Shown here in pieces: positions 23,641-36,652 of a stretch of DNA of 64,000 bases. Numbering within the stretch: the stretch's first letter is position 1; each line of letters starts with the position of its first letter. The notes under the pieces were generated by a model. That model was not told the DNA's origin, ran no database searches, and worked only from the letters and a program-made list of their open reading frames with translations. Made by a program: the position numbers and the translations under genes. The stretch is from positions 868,001 to 932,000 of the forward strand of contig NW_020825294.1 of NCBI RefSeq assembly GCF_003286085.1, written 5' to 3'. The DNA comes from Drosophila persimilis. Taxonomy: Eukaryota; Arthropoda; Insecta; Diptera; Drosophilidae.

Positions 23641-24540
23641 ATTATTGAAAATATTAACTAAAACACACACACAAAAACACATTTTAGCTTTAGTTTTAAG
23701 GAGAAAATTCCAAGGAAATATATAAATAAATGATTAGAATTTAAAGAATAGTAATTAAAATGAAGCATACGCACTGTTGTATCCCCCTACAATAGGAAGA
23801 TTCTACATTCCATGACACGGCATTCCATTTCCCTTCTGTTCTCGAATCGGGTTTTTCTTTCGCTTTCAAGACCGCCCGACGACAATTGTGTGATACAAAT
23901 AAATTGTTGCAAATTACTCAAAAAAGACGCAGAGAAATCTTTCCACAAAAATTTTTGAGTTAAACCTTTTCTTTCTGTACAAAAAAAAACTTTCTTAGAA
24001 AACATTAAATGTGTGCGTTTTGCAGGAAAATCACAGAATGGAAGAAGACCCAGAAGAAGATTTAATAAAAACTAAAAATAAAGAAAAGAAAAACCTATAC
24101 ACAAACAAAAAAAGAGGAAAATGAAAATATTTCAAAGAAAATAATGTCAAAAAAACAAACACATTCTATTTTATAAATTCTCTTATGCATTAAGTAATTA
24201 TAATTATTATCTATTATATAAACAATTTAATTATTAATTATGCTTACAAGAAAAATACAAGACACGAGACAAACATAATTATAATTGTAATAAAACCAAC
24301 AACAAAATTATTATTATTATTAAAAAAACCTAAAGAAAATTTAGTAAAAGAAAAGCAAGAAACGTGCAACAACGTGCAGCTAGGCAACAACAAGACCCAG
24401 AGACAACAAATTAAGCAACAAACAAACATTGCCAAGCACCTGGAAATAATAACAAAAACAAAACAAAAAACCCAACAAAAAATTCACAAAAAAACAAATA
24501 AAAGAAAAATCTTTACAAAAAAAATTAAAACCCATTTATT
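23641..24540 (+). other. SoxN: SoxN 3' untranslated region (predicted)
   Basis: After the TAA the + strand turns strongly A-rich with little coding character, and this asymmetry persists to about 24530 before T-rich DNA begins. A Brd-box heptamer AGCTTTA lies at 23686-23692, the seed match of the miR-4/miR-79 group. A TGTGAT K-box-like core lies near 23889. Several AATAAA signals lie along it (23725, 23898, 24064, 24077, 24289, 24497), so alternative 3' ends are possible. Confidence 0.6.
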
Positions 24541-24560
24541 TATTACTTTTGTTTACTTAT
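24497..24560 (+). terminator. SoxN: Likely distal polyadenylation signal of SoxN
   Basis: AATAAA at 24497-24502 is followed 30-55 bases later by a T/GT-rich stretch at about 24532-24556, the arrangement expected for cleavage and polyadenylation. It coincides with the end of the A-rich block. The earlier AATAAA at 23725-23730 could give a short 3' UTR of about 110 bases. Confidence 0.45.
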
Positions 24561-27500
24561 GATTTCGGTCTTTGGCCTAAACGCCGTCGGGAAACACTAA
24601 AACTTCGAACACATATATTGCACTCAAAATGTCGATATGCAGGTTGAAATGCTACGGTTTGGGTTTCGGTTTCGGTTTTGGATGGTTTTTATAATCCAGT
24701 TTTGAGCTTTTATGAGGGGGGTTGCGTCAGATGCGGAATTCTCTAGACAATGGTCGTTTGTCGAGTAGTAAAATTCACGCTTTGTCAGAAAGACAAAATA
24801 AATATAAAGTTTAATGAAAGCCATTTAGCACAAGCCTTGACAAATTAGACCGAAATACCTGAAATAATATACTCCTGAGAAAAAACCTATATATACATAA
24901 ATATATCCCTCTCTATGGGTGGTAGTCCGACTCCCAGCAATCATCCACAATGTATATGATATCGTTCGTGTCATCTGCAGGTATCTAATCTTCTCGTAAC
25001 TACGCCTGACATTTCAATATTTATTCTAAAGTGCATTTTGTCAATGATTAGCTGTGGGGATTTTTTTCGTGACCGGAAGCGGTAGCTTTGTACCGCACCG
25101 CCCGATACTAATTCCCATAATCACGGCACCGCACTGCACTCTCTCTCGGGGCAAGGTTAGAGCACAATTGCACAGGGATATACAACTATATGGAGATTGT
25201 CCAATCACTCGACCCTCAGCCTATAGCCATCCATAATATCCACTTAATATGGCTAATTTATGCTGGCCTGGCCCAAACACACAACACACATCTGGGCCTC
25301 GTAAAAAATTATGATATGTATTATTAATGAAAATTACAAATTCAGAGCAAAGCAAAGCAGAGCGGGCTCAGGCACGGGCACGGGCAAAAAACAAACAACA
25401 TTTTGGCTACAACACAATTTATTTATTATGTGCAAATATTATACACAGTTTACTACAGTTTTTCTTTTTTATGTTTTTTTATCGGTGTCATTCGACCGAT
25501 GCGGCTGTTGCTGTTTCTGTTGCAGATTATTATAATTTCAGTAAATAATTTAGCTCAAAACGAAAGCTGGTGCGGAATTCCAATTAAAATATTTTCCCAT
25601 TTTTTCCACCTCCTTCTCCCTGCATTTGAGATCTTTTTGTTTCGTTCATTTTCTCTCCTTTATTTTGGGGCTTTACAATCAATTAGTGGATACCATTTTT
25701 AATTATAAAATTTACCATCTAAATTATTTTTTGCTTGGACTCTGTTTAAACCTTTTGCCCCCGCCAATGATTAAAATCTTTCATCGAATTTTTGTTTTCT
25801 TTAAAGAAGGGTATTCTGATTTTAAAATGATGTTTGTATAGCAATTTTTATAGATCTATATTTCCATTTGTTGACATGTGTGGCTCTGTATCTTTCTGCT
25901 TCACTCTGAACTATTCAGATTTCACGATTTATTCCTGTAGTTTACATGGGAGTGATATTAAAGGAAACTGACAACAAAATTTCAAAATCGCATCACTATA
26001 TGATTTAGTTTATTTTAGTTTCCATCCGGTACATTTTATACTTATTTTTTTAGGACTATCTGAACTAAAAATAATATTCATTCAGTTACAAAGTTAAAAA
26101 TATACGGATTCCAAAAATTATACAATACCAGAGATACCAAGTCCAAAAAGCTTTTCTATGAAGGCCCGTAGACAGAGGGCTGGCGCGGGCTCTTACTGTA
26201 TCATCTAGCTCCCATGAATTCAATCTGGTAGAGTATCTAACGATTGGGTTTCCGAACATACCCTTTATTTCTTATATTTTTTGTGTGCTGTTAAATTCGC
26301 CTCTCATTTGTCTATGCACAAAATATTTTTGGGTACATAAAATTTAGTCAAAACGAGACTCGATTTGCATTTGTTGCAGATACTTTCATGTATTTTTGGT
26401 GACTGCTTATCATTGATTTTGAGGCCTGCCTAAGGCAGTGTTGAAATGCGAGATTGTCAAGATACATGCATAAAAAACCAGAAATTTATTAATCCTACGA
26501 GCATTGAGTGTAATTTTGAACCGCACTGTGGCACTGTGTAGCTGGAGATACACATCTACATTAACTCCAAGACTCCGTTTCACATGCAAATTGTCAGAAA
26601 AAAGAGTGACGGTGACAGATATTTGATTTGGATTTATGTATAGATATATTTCGTTCTGCTGACATACAGCTGTGTTTGCTTAGCTTCTAATTAGCTTAAA
26701 AAATTGTTTTGGCTGCTGTTTCTGTTTTAATTTCCATTTTTCTAACTACTCTGGCAATTTGTTGCAATCAGCGTGAAAAGTAAACCAAATCCCAAATGAC
26801 AACATCGTTTCGTATCGTTGGCCATTAAAATTAAGAGCTAATCACGCGTTTAACAAGATGTTGTATTTGTGTTTTTTTTTTTTTTTGGAGGGGCCTGCAG
26901 CTGAGTCAGCGGTTCGATGGTATCGTGAGAGTTTTTCTGTGTGGCTTTGTGTTGGGGTTTTTTTTTTTTTTTGACTAAGTTCATTAATTAACCATAATAG
27001 TTTTATTTTATATTCGGTTGATACTATAATTTTATGCAATGTTTTGATTAATTTTAAGGCTTGAAGCTCGAGACAAATTTTGGGATTTTCAGTATTTTGG
27101 CAACTTTTCTACTAAAAAAAATGTGAAACACACACGAAACACTCTCGCCTTCGATCAATTGTTGGCTGCAAAGATACATAGATAGAAATATTAAGCCCAA
27201 CAACTAATTAAACTTTGAACAATGCATTGCAATGGCCAAAAAGTTAGCAAACAAATGCCATTACTGTTGGACTTTCTGTCTGTCGAGTGTCTGTCTGTAT
27301 ATTTCGAGTGTGTCTGTGTACTCCGGCCCTATTTTGACACATTTCCGTGTTGTGTGGTGTGGTGTGGAATGTAGGTTAACCAAGTGAGACATGCAACACG
27401 AAATCGAGTTGATTCATAAGCCTAAAACTGTAACCAATCTTGAGACGATGGAGGGAGCTGCTCACTCGTACATTTCCTAGATGCGAGTACATCAACAAAT

Positions 27501-29999
27501 CGGATTAGTTGACAAAAATCCAATTAGTTGTGGGGCCCCACAGCAGTAACCATTTGACTGGTATGTCTTTTTTTTTGGTTCCAAAATTTGATGGATGTGT
27601 GTGGCATGCGTAAGAATTTGATCGATAGCCACGACGATGAATTACGAGGCAGAGAGAGCAGTACAGATATAGGTACAGGTAAATGGTACATTTAAGGGCA
27701 CAGCGGACATGGTTGACAGTCACAAAGACACACACACACACACGGGGCACATGCAAATTGTCAGACTGCCTGGCGGCAGACCCGATCCGATCCGACCTCC
27801 GGGGCTAAGCCTGACAGTAGGAGGATGGCAGTGCACCTGCACCGGAAAAGTGGGAAAACCCCGAAAGAAAACAACCTTCGCTTTGGATAAGGTGACATGG
27901 ATCGGATCGGTTCGGCTTGCTTCGGATCGGATCGGCATACCTGCAGGCTGTATGGATAATGAACCTCTAAAATCCACGCCTCGCAAATCCTCGAACGGAT
28001 GCAGCTATCGCCCGTTTTTGGGCAATAAAGGGCTAAACAAACATTCCTCTCGCTCTCTGCTCGTAAGGCAAAAACAATATGACCCGAAAGATAACAATGC
28101 ATATTATCATAATCACCAATAAAATTCCTAGTCGCAAATTCTAATCCATGGCAAAGATCTCTCAGGCCTCAGACCTCAGAGCTCAGTCTCTCAGTCCCCT
28201 GAGTCCAGCTAAAGTTCAAGTTTATCTTCGTAATACTTCCTCCCTAGAGGAGGCCCCTGACAATTCTTGGTATTCCTCACCCGCATTTTCGCTTAGTGTA
28301 ATTCAATCACAGACCGAATGCGTTCTTGGAGGGGGAACGGGAACGAAGACCGCCTGCATAAAATGCGCAATCGCATGGAGCCATTGGCTAATCGCTGTCT
28401 AATTATAATTTTGCATTTTTATCGCTCTAAGGGATGGCTTGGGGGAAAACGGAATTGTGCGAGGGGCGAGGGCAGGCAAGGCCGTTGCTGCTACGGCTGC
28501 GGTTTGCTTTGCAATTAGGCGATTTGTCACGCCCTGATTTGTCATTGATATCCCACAGTCATAGGCATAGACTCTCTGTTGCTCACTCGCACTTGGTCTC
28601 TCGGTATCTCGGTCTCTCCGTATCGGTATCGGTATCGGTCTCTGTCTCAGAGAGTATTATGCAGATGGAACTGAAATCCCATGTAACTACTATATGTATG
28701 ATATGCGGGCGGCACACAGGGGCAGGGACAGGGTGCAGATAACAAGGAATGAATTTGATATGGTATGACTTACAAGTAGGAAGTATCGCATTCGTTCGAA
28801 GCTCTGCTTTCACTTGAATATTTTGAGAATTTCCAATGATTTATACATAAATATCAAATGAATGAGATATAAAATGTTAGAAGAGATATATTGAGAAAGA
28901 ATAATAGAGAATATATTTGTGATTTGTAAACAGAAGATTTACAATTAAATTCATATTTTTGATAGTTCAAGTATATGGTACATATAGATCCCATTGGTTT
29001 TCGATATAAAATAAATTATACAAATTTAATTGAAATATAAAATATATTTCTTTCAAATATAAAATATATTTAGATCAAATATTTACACATTAATCTCAAA
29101 ATGTAAGTGAAAAAACTTTGATTTTAATATTTACACTCTCGGGGAAATGTAAGTGAAAATGTTTGGGCCTCAGGGCTGTGAAAGAATTTGCCTACTTTAG
29201 TTTATTTTAATTATCTCTCTTCCACTTTTCAGCAAAAATTTTCCAAAATCCTTTTTTCAGAAATTAAAATTCTTGAACGGGTATCCGTTTCTTCCATGCG
29301 GTGATGTGCTACAAAGAGATTTACATATTTTATGTCTTCTAAACCAGCATTAAAGAACTTAAAAATTCTACAAAATAAAAATAAGTAATGTATTTTATTT
29401 GTAGTAGTACAAAAAGTCTGCAATATCATAATTCATTATGAAAATTCCTGGCATTGTATTGCACATTTTCCTTAGAGGATAGTATTTATGATAAATTTAA
29501 TATATTTATATGAAAAGCATGAATCAGTGATTACTTAGCCAGGCACAGGCGCAGGTAGGAACAACAACAACAACCTGAAGCACTTGTGTCACTTAATTAA
29601 GTTGACGTTTTATTGTCGTCATCGCAGGCAGCAGCAGTAGCAGCAGCAGCAGCAGCATCGTTGCTCAAGTTAATTACTCAGGAAGAAAGGTATATAGAGA
29701 GAAGGAGAGAGGAGCTGCTGCTCCTGGCTGCTGGCTCCAACTCAATCCTGTCGCTAGTAAATCTCCCAACCCTCCACTGCTATTCGTACTGGCACTACTT
29801 TTTCCACTGGCTGTTTTGGGTGGCTCTTAGGGCTGGCAAGTGAGCAGCAGCAGCATAACAATTCCTCTCCTGCTCAGAAGGATGCCGAGTCCTGGGCTGC
29901 ACTTTGGCGCATTTGTTGATTCGCGCACTTGAACAAAATGATGGGGACGCAGCAGTGGGGGGTTGGGATGGGATACCACCGCTGCCGACAGGCAGCAGC
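24561..29999. other. Intergenic DNA downstream of SoxN
   Basis: No gene is supportable. There are AT-rich spacers (25680-26100, 28830-29130, 29380-29530), T runs at 26872-26886 and 26959-26972, GTGTG repeats near 27345-27366, a CA run near 27728-27743, a cluster of E-box, octamer and Dorsal-type motifs at 27748-27861, TATCGG hexamers near 28618-28640, and a CAG run near 29634-29660. The frame at 29613-29843 begins in that CAG run and has no domain. Confidence 0.6.
27783..27934. repeat. 13-bp inverted repeat of GATCC units
   Basis: CGATCCGATCCGA at 27783-27795 is the exact reverse complement of TCGGATCGGATCG at 27922-27934, 126 bases apart. A further partial copy of the right arm lies at 27899-27910. 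Simple-repeat slippage on each side may explain it. A Dorsal-type site lies in the interval. Confidence 0.6.
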
Positions 30000-32900
30000 T
30001 CTTATCTTAATGAGTTTTTATGCATCTAATTAAATAAATTGCACACTCTTGGCGCCATGACAACTCTCCCAAAGTCGTCTCCACAAATCTCTCTCTCTCT
30101 TAGACGACCTTCGCTGCTTGTGGGCGTGGTCAGGGCGTACCCTTCACACATGCAATTGCCCATGTCCATGCCCCGGATCTGGTGGGGGTCGGGCAACGGG
30201 CAACACACCCACAAAATGAAATTCAATTTTAATTACAATTTTTTTTCGATCTCTCGCCCTCTTTATCGTCTCTGCTGCAGTCAAATCGATTTTACTAACC
30301 AATTTTTTTCTCCAACAATTTGTATATAGTCTATAGCATACATATGTATATACTCGTATACACGTGTATATATGTATGTATGTATTTGTATATATTTTTA
30401 ATCAACCGCGCCCAGACACAAACGCTTAACAACATTTTCAGTTGCTTTCATTCCGGCAGGAATGTCCGGCAGTTTGTTGAGCCACAAAGCAGCTACAGAT
30501 TGTTTTTATATATATATGTATCTATATATATATGTACATAGACGCCATGCCATGCCACACAACACCACACACATATATGATGATTCCATATGATTCGTAT
30601 GGATTTATTTACTTGATGGGGCAGCTCCAGGTCCCTCCACATGCCGCTCATCACACATTCGTCATCGTAGTCGTCGCATTTTCAATTTTTCGCTTGCAAA
30701 TTGGAAAAGTTCAAACGCATACACACAGCCATCAGAGCATCAGAGCTGGACCGGAGGGGACCCAAAATGGTGACTGCGACTGCTACTACGACCTGACCAG
30801 ACTCCAAACCTCGGACTCAGACTCTCTAGACCCCCAGACACACGAGCGGCGCACACACACACACACAGAGACCCCATGAATGAGTGCAAAAGCTGCTGAT
30901 AAATGCGACGACGATGGGCAGCTGCAGCACTGCAATCAGGCTGACCAGTGGTTACAGTGGTTTGACGTTGAGAGAAATAGTAAAACTGGAAAAAAATGAA
31001 TTGAAATCACACTTTACAAATAACTACAGATTATTCCAAATTAAGTTTTGAATGATATAGAGAATTAATATGTTTAAAGAAATACTTTCTTAAATTAATT
31101 TTGAATGATTTATGGGAATGATACATATCTGCATGTTTGAAGAATGGTCCTCCATAATTAAATGCCATCGTAAAGAGAAACACACAAACATGGAATATTG
31201 TAAATGTAAATATTCGGGCCGATATTTATTTTCGAGCCCATATATAATATGAATATTTACTCGTAAATATGTAAAAATATTTAGTATAAATTGAAAATAT
31301 ATTTATTTTTCTATGAAATATTTTGTTGTAATTTTCATTAATTTTTAAGGTGTCTCTCGTCGCGGCAACGTTCCTGCCTTTGATTTCCAAATAACTCTAG
31401 TACCACTGTTTGGCAGTGGGGCAATTCGGCTATAGTTTATGTTGCATGTGAGTATGGTGCACATTTCCATACGCACCGCACACACACACACACAGGCGCA
31501 TACTTATTTTGAACATTTCGCCATGTCCATGTCCGGGCAAAAGCAGCAATGACAGGCCTCAATGAATGAATAAGAGACTGGCTGACGGACTGTTGGACTG
31601 ACCACCTGACTGACGGGACTGCTGGACGGGTCTGTTCTGTCTAGATAGGGCGTGCAGCTTTTTGCAGAGAGGAAGAATGTGTTCGTGTGTGTGTGTTACG
31701 TATGTGTGTGCAGCTGATTGATTGATTATTTGTTCCGCATCACTCACCTGGAAAATTCAACTGAAGTGGCAACTTTAATTAATTTGCTTATGCTCAAAAG
31801 CCAAACCCAAGCCAAGTCATGGGTTACATGTACATATGTACACACACGGATATATATATGACTATATCCGACACATACATATGTACGTTCATGCGTGTAC
31901 CTAATCCCACAAGGCAAGAGTAAATGCTATGTATATAATTGTAGGGGCTTAATTATAGAGGGATATAATTTAAATTTAATATACATATACTCGTCGTGAG
32001 TGTGTGTTCTCAGCTCATCGGTCTGTGACCTGATTTTGCGTCGGAAGTCAGGATAAACATATAAATTTAAGCCAAACAAAATGATGTCATGCTGGAACCG
32101 CCTAAACGGGTTTTACTTAGAGGCAGGGCAGGAAAAGGCGTGCAACAAATACTATTATAATATATATCAGTCTCTTGTAACGGAGCTAGTGGTTTAACTT
32201 CTCCTCCTCCCAAGCGGTTCGACCGATCTCTATGACATTTTTCTAATATATTCTAATATTCTAATATACCATACAAAATGCTTTGATCTATTTGATTTTC
32301 TCAGAGAAAATGCCAGACTATGCCAACCAGTACATCAAGTAATGACATCTGCTTTCGTTCCTTAGTCTCGCATTCGAGTGCGAGCCAGATATGGAATATT
32401 CCGCTCATCAGAAAGTGCTGATTGGTGCTATGGAAAAAGAGTGTCTTTTTTGACATGCGCTCAAATTAAAACACGAATCATATGGTATGTGTTGCGCATC
32501 AGGAAAAGTGCAACTACTTGAAATTGAGACCTTACCAGAACCACGGATCGGCACGAATCCAGATTCAAACCTGTTTCTGAAGTCCATTCGCACACACACA
32601 CAATGGGAACATATAGTTCTACTAAGAGTGCAACATGAATGGTTTAAGCTTAAGTCCTCATTGATCATACATAAATTAAGAGTTCAAAGACTGTGCTGGG
32701 GAGTGAAGCACACAATCGATGCTCATATATTTGGAGAACTTTAACACTCGAAGACTCCGCAGAAGTGTGGTAAACAAATCCACAAATCAAAATAACAGTT
32801 TTCACACATCTAGGCCTATACCGAAACAATGGGAAACCAGAAACAAAGCCACAAAAAAGACCAACAACAAAATCCATGCGTTGCTGCGATGACAAGAAAA

Positions 32901-35560
32901 TATTTTAAATACCAAACGAGAGAGAGACCAGACATGACAAAAAGCATAACAAATTAAGACTTATAATTTAGCGTGCGCCAAAATACCGTTTCCAGATGGA
33001 TCTGAGATCCAAGACAATGGGTCTCCGGGCACGACGAGAGTTTTTTGGTTGATTTGTTTATGAGAAAACCCGACGGGGCTCCGGATCTCTCACCTTTGGC
33101 TCGTACCGTACCGTTCGAAGACGACCGACCTGCATTGAATGCCGCATTTTGATGTCATTTTATAGCATTTTAAACGCCAAATTTATCATCTTTCCCTCTC
33201 TAATATCTGCTATACATGTTTCCAACTTTCTTTCCTGCTGAATGGAACTTGATCCGTGGTTGTTAGTCTCATCATCTGTCTCTCATTAATTAAAGATTCG
33301 ATGTATTGCCCTCGCTTGACAATGATTTCTGGCCAAAAGTCGGAGTCTGGCTTGATCTATGCGATGGGGGCCAGAGATTAATGGACTCGATTCGAGACTC
33401 GATTGAAGTCTGCTACTATTTTTGGGCAGGTGAGTTCTTAGATTATAGAATCAAGAGATAAATCTTAAAATAGTCAACTAATTAGCAACACCTCAAAATG
33501 GAAGATTATTGTATAGATCTGGTAAGAATTTCAAAGAGAAATAGAATTTAAGAAATAAATCCAAACTTTAGACTGTATAACACTATTTAAAAGTTTTGGG
33601 TCGCCGGGTTTACTTATATCGGTGCGCACGAAGCGCAGCAAGTGAGCCGAGGGTTGGCGCACGAACGAACCGAACGCGCATGGGGCCTTCCGCTCACCAA
33701 TACAAGAAGTATTTTGTACACCCAAAATAAATATATCAAGTTCCGGGGAGAGGCTGTATTTTAATCGATTCACAAGCGTAGCAATTTTCCCACACTTCCA
33801 GAGTGGCTGAGCAGATGTTATACACGATGTTTGTAGGAAAAGGACTTAAAATAGATATCTTCTGAAGGATAAAATATACTTTTTGCCTGAAATGTAAGCA
33901 TATTTCTGATTAAAAAAAACCAGTACTTTCTGCCATTCGCTGGCATCTGTTCACAATTATCCACTCAATTGATCTATCCGGCAAATAGTAGTACCAGTAC
34001 CCCAGAAGCATCCAACATTAGCTTGCCTCAACGCACAGCACAGCACAGCACTTGATCCACTTGTGGCAAAGTATAAATCCACTTAGGCCAAATTAGTTTG
34101 CCTAGCGCCCGGCTAGTAGTTGTCGTTGAGTGAACCAATTAATGGCCCAAACGATCGGTTAATAAAAACAGGAGGAGGCAAAATTTAGCAATTGGGCAAC
34201 AGAAAAAAAAATGGGCAAGACCGGCAGCTGCTGTTGCAACCAGGGGCAGGAGGAGTGTGTGTGTGTGTGTGTCAACAAACCGCAGCATATAATGAGGCAT
34301 GCCACACACTCTGGGGTAGGGTGGGATCAGGGGGAGGATGGCTGCAGTTTTTTGATTGACATCTCGCCGACGGCTGGACGTTGACTTGCATGTCAATTAA
34401 AACTAACGACGCGCGATGCCCGACGCGAGGGCGACTGACAGTGACAGGGAGATGGAGATGAAGAGAGCGTCAGGATGAGGACACACGGACTCGGAGAATC
34501 AGACGTGTTCGGTCACCCAGGGAGAGCGGACGAGCGGTAGAGCAGGCAAACTTTAATAGGCTCAAAGTGGATTTTAATTTCTGTTTGATTTGATTTCATT
34601 CGATTTGATTGCACTGAACACGAACACGAGCACGACCATCGGCGGCAGCAGGCAGGCTCAGCGTGTGGCCACGGGGGAGGGTAGTTGCCACGACGGCCTT
34701 CGAACGCCCTCCATCCCACAAGAGAGAGACGGAGTTCCGGACGGACCCCTTTCCCGGGCATCGCTTGAGCTACACGCCTGCCGCTGTGAGGATTACAACG
34801 TGTTCTGCGGCAGGCAGCGGGGGCACCAACAGCGACAGCAGCTGCTCTGCTCTGCTGTGGACAGTAATTCGCATTATTAGCGCTAGACTGGTGGCCACTC
34901 GCGAGCCCACTTCCACTCCCAATTCCGGAACCCGCCCAATCAATGCTAAGGTCTGCCCTTACCCCTGTGCCACTGAGATCTACTTGAACGACGTTCGCAC
35001 ACGTCCATTTGGCCGCGTTCCCACGCACTCATCTTGGGAATGGGATCTTGGCCTCTGAAGAGAAGAGAAAACCTGCGGCGACAAATGCTCTCCTTTGATA
35101 AATTGGGTGCCAAACCGTAACACTCTTCACTCTCCAGTGCAAAAGTTGTGAAAAGTTAAACGGTTCCCCTTTGAATGCCCGAGAGACACGCAATATCCCA
35201 TACCCAATACACCCATAAGGAAGGTCATTCACTGAGCGAAATTTGAGAGCATTTTATAAACCTTAGAAATTCATAGAAAATATTCGTTGAGTATCGAAAA
35301 TGAGACAACCTTTAATCGAGAAACTTTATTTAAATATTGAAAATATTAGGAATTGGCATTAGGAATGCAATACATATGTATGTATGTATTCGGACATCTG
35401 AGATAATTTACAGCTTATACTTCGGTCTTAATTATTTTCTCATGCTCACACGCACATCAGATAACGAAGAGTTTAATGTTATTAAAAGGGTTATAAGCTC
35501 TTTTCAAATATTTAACGAGGGGGAGCGTTGTGAGTTGCTGCGGACACCGCAACTCTACGG
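30000..35560. other. Intergenic DNA
   Basis: No gene is supportable. Features are TA/TG-alternating DNA near 30335-30395, CA and GT runs (near 30855, 31483, 31686), AT-rich spacer at 31030-31350, a higher-GC island at about 33600-33720 within AT-rich DNA, (GT)9 at 34255-34272, and a GC-richer block at 34600-35060 with several simultaneous open frames but no protein-like composition. A TTCCCACG Su(H)-type site lies at 35019-35026. Confidence 0.6.
34255..34272. repeat. (GT)9 microsatellite
   Basis: Nine perfect GT units ending in CAAC. Confidence 0.9.
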
Positions 35561-36652
35561 TTATACCCGATACTAAGTCAGTATGGCTCTCCTCCGGCAG
35601 ACGCCGCTAATATTTAACGACACGACAAAGAGTGCGTGCGAGAGAGACAGAAAATCAGTCTGAGCGTGACGTCGGGCGCTGCGTAGCCACTGCAAATTGA
35701 TTTGTTCCTTTTGGCTATAAAAATGATCTGATCTGATCCAGATTCAGCAATCTAATAGATATGGTCATTATCTATGATTCTGCGTTTTTAGTTTTCTCAA
35801 ATCTGCAATATTGTGGATGCAACAGATTTTCGTCCTTTGTGGGGGCGGATGGGGGTGGGGCGAAATTCTGAGATATACGTTTTATAGTGACATCTTAAAG
35901 GAGTGTGTGCACCAAATTTGGTTACTCTAGCCTTAATAGTCTCTGAGATTTGTGGTTGCCTCAGATTTTCGTCCTTTGCGGGGGCGGAAGGGGGTGTGGC
36001 GAAATTTGGACAGGAAACGGTCAAGGTCCGATATCACAGGAGTGTGGATACCAAATTTGGTTGCTCTGGCTTTTATAGGTTCTGAGATCCTTGAACTCAT
36101 ATTTTGCAATTGGCAAAACCGACCATGAAACCTGTGTGTTAGAGTGAGACAGAGCGAGAAAGAGTGAAATTGTTTTCGTGATTCTGGCTGTAATAATTGT
36201 ACGATCTGGTTCAGATTTTGCACTCTAGAAGATATAGTCATCTTCTACGATTCTGCGTTTTTAGTTTTCTCGTATCGTCGAAATTGTGGATGCCACAGAT
36301 TTTCGCCCTTTGTGGGGGCGGAAGTGGGCGGGGCAAAGTTTTGAAATATTTTTGGAGCAGTGACATATCACAGAAGTCTGGATCCAAAACATCGTTGCTC
36401 TAGCTCTATAGTCTTTGAGCATTAGGCGCTGAAGGGGACGGACAGACGGACAGACGGACGGACGGACAGACGGACAGACGGACAGACGGACGGACGGACA
36501 GACAGACATGGCTCAATCGACTCGGCTATTGATGCTGATCAAGAATATATATACTTTATGGGGTCGGAAACGATTCCTTCTGGACGTTACACACATCCAC
36601 TTTTACCACAAATCTAATATACCCCAATACTCATTTTGAGTATCGGGTATAA
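35561..36652. mobile_element. Inverted-repeat-bounded dispersed repeat, about 1.1 kb (mini-me/Helitron-related type)
   Basis: The left edge TTATACCCGATACT (35561-35574) is the exact reverse complement of the right edge AGTATCGGGTATAA (36639-36652), and similarity continues inward for about another ten bases with gaps. Inside, a block containing GATTCTGCGTTTTTAG recurs at 35776 and 36249, and CAGATTTTCG(T/C)CCTTTG followed by a GGGGGCGGA run occurs at 35823, 35962 and 36296. Near the right end is a GACR tetranucleotide array, then a stretch with ATATATACTTTATGGGG and GTCGGAAACGATTCCTTCTG. That layout (RGAC array, TA-rich core, GGGTATAA end) matches dipteran mini-me-like elements. I recall this whole sequence type as common in obscura-group genomes. 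There is no transposase-like frame, so it is non-autonomous. No target-site duplication was evident, and the true left edge may lie about 30 bases further out. Confidence 0.75.
36437..36508. repeat. GACG/GACA tetranucleotide array within the dispersed repeat
   Basis: About 18 units of GAC followed by G or A. Read on the other strand this is GTCY, the proto-microsatellite described for mini-me elements, whose copies seed new microsatellites (established knowledge). Confidence 0.85.

Noticed and set aside
22935-23725. Two other open + frames over the SoxN extension (22935-23588 and 23117-23725)
   Set aside because: They read CAG runs as Ser or Ala and TCC runs as Pro or Leu; the silent codon mixing favours the SoxN frame only. 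Dual coding has no support.
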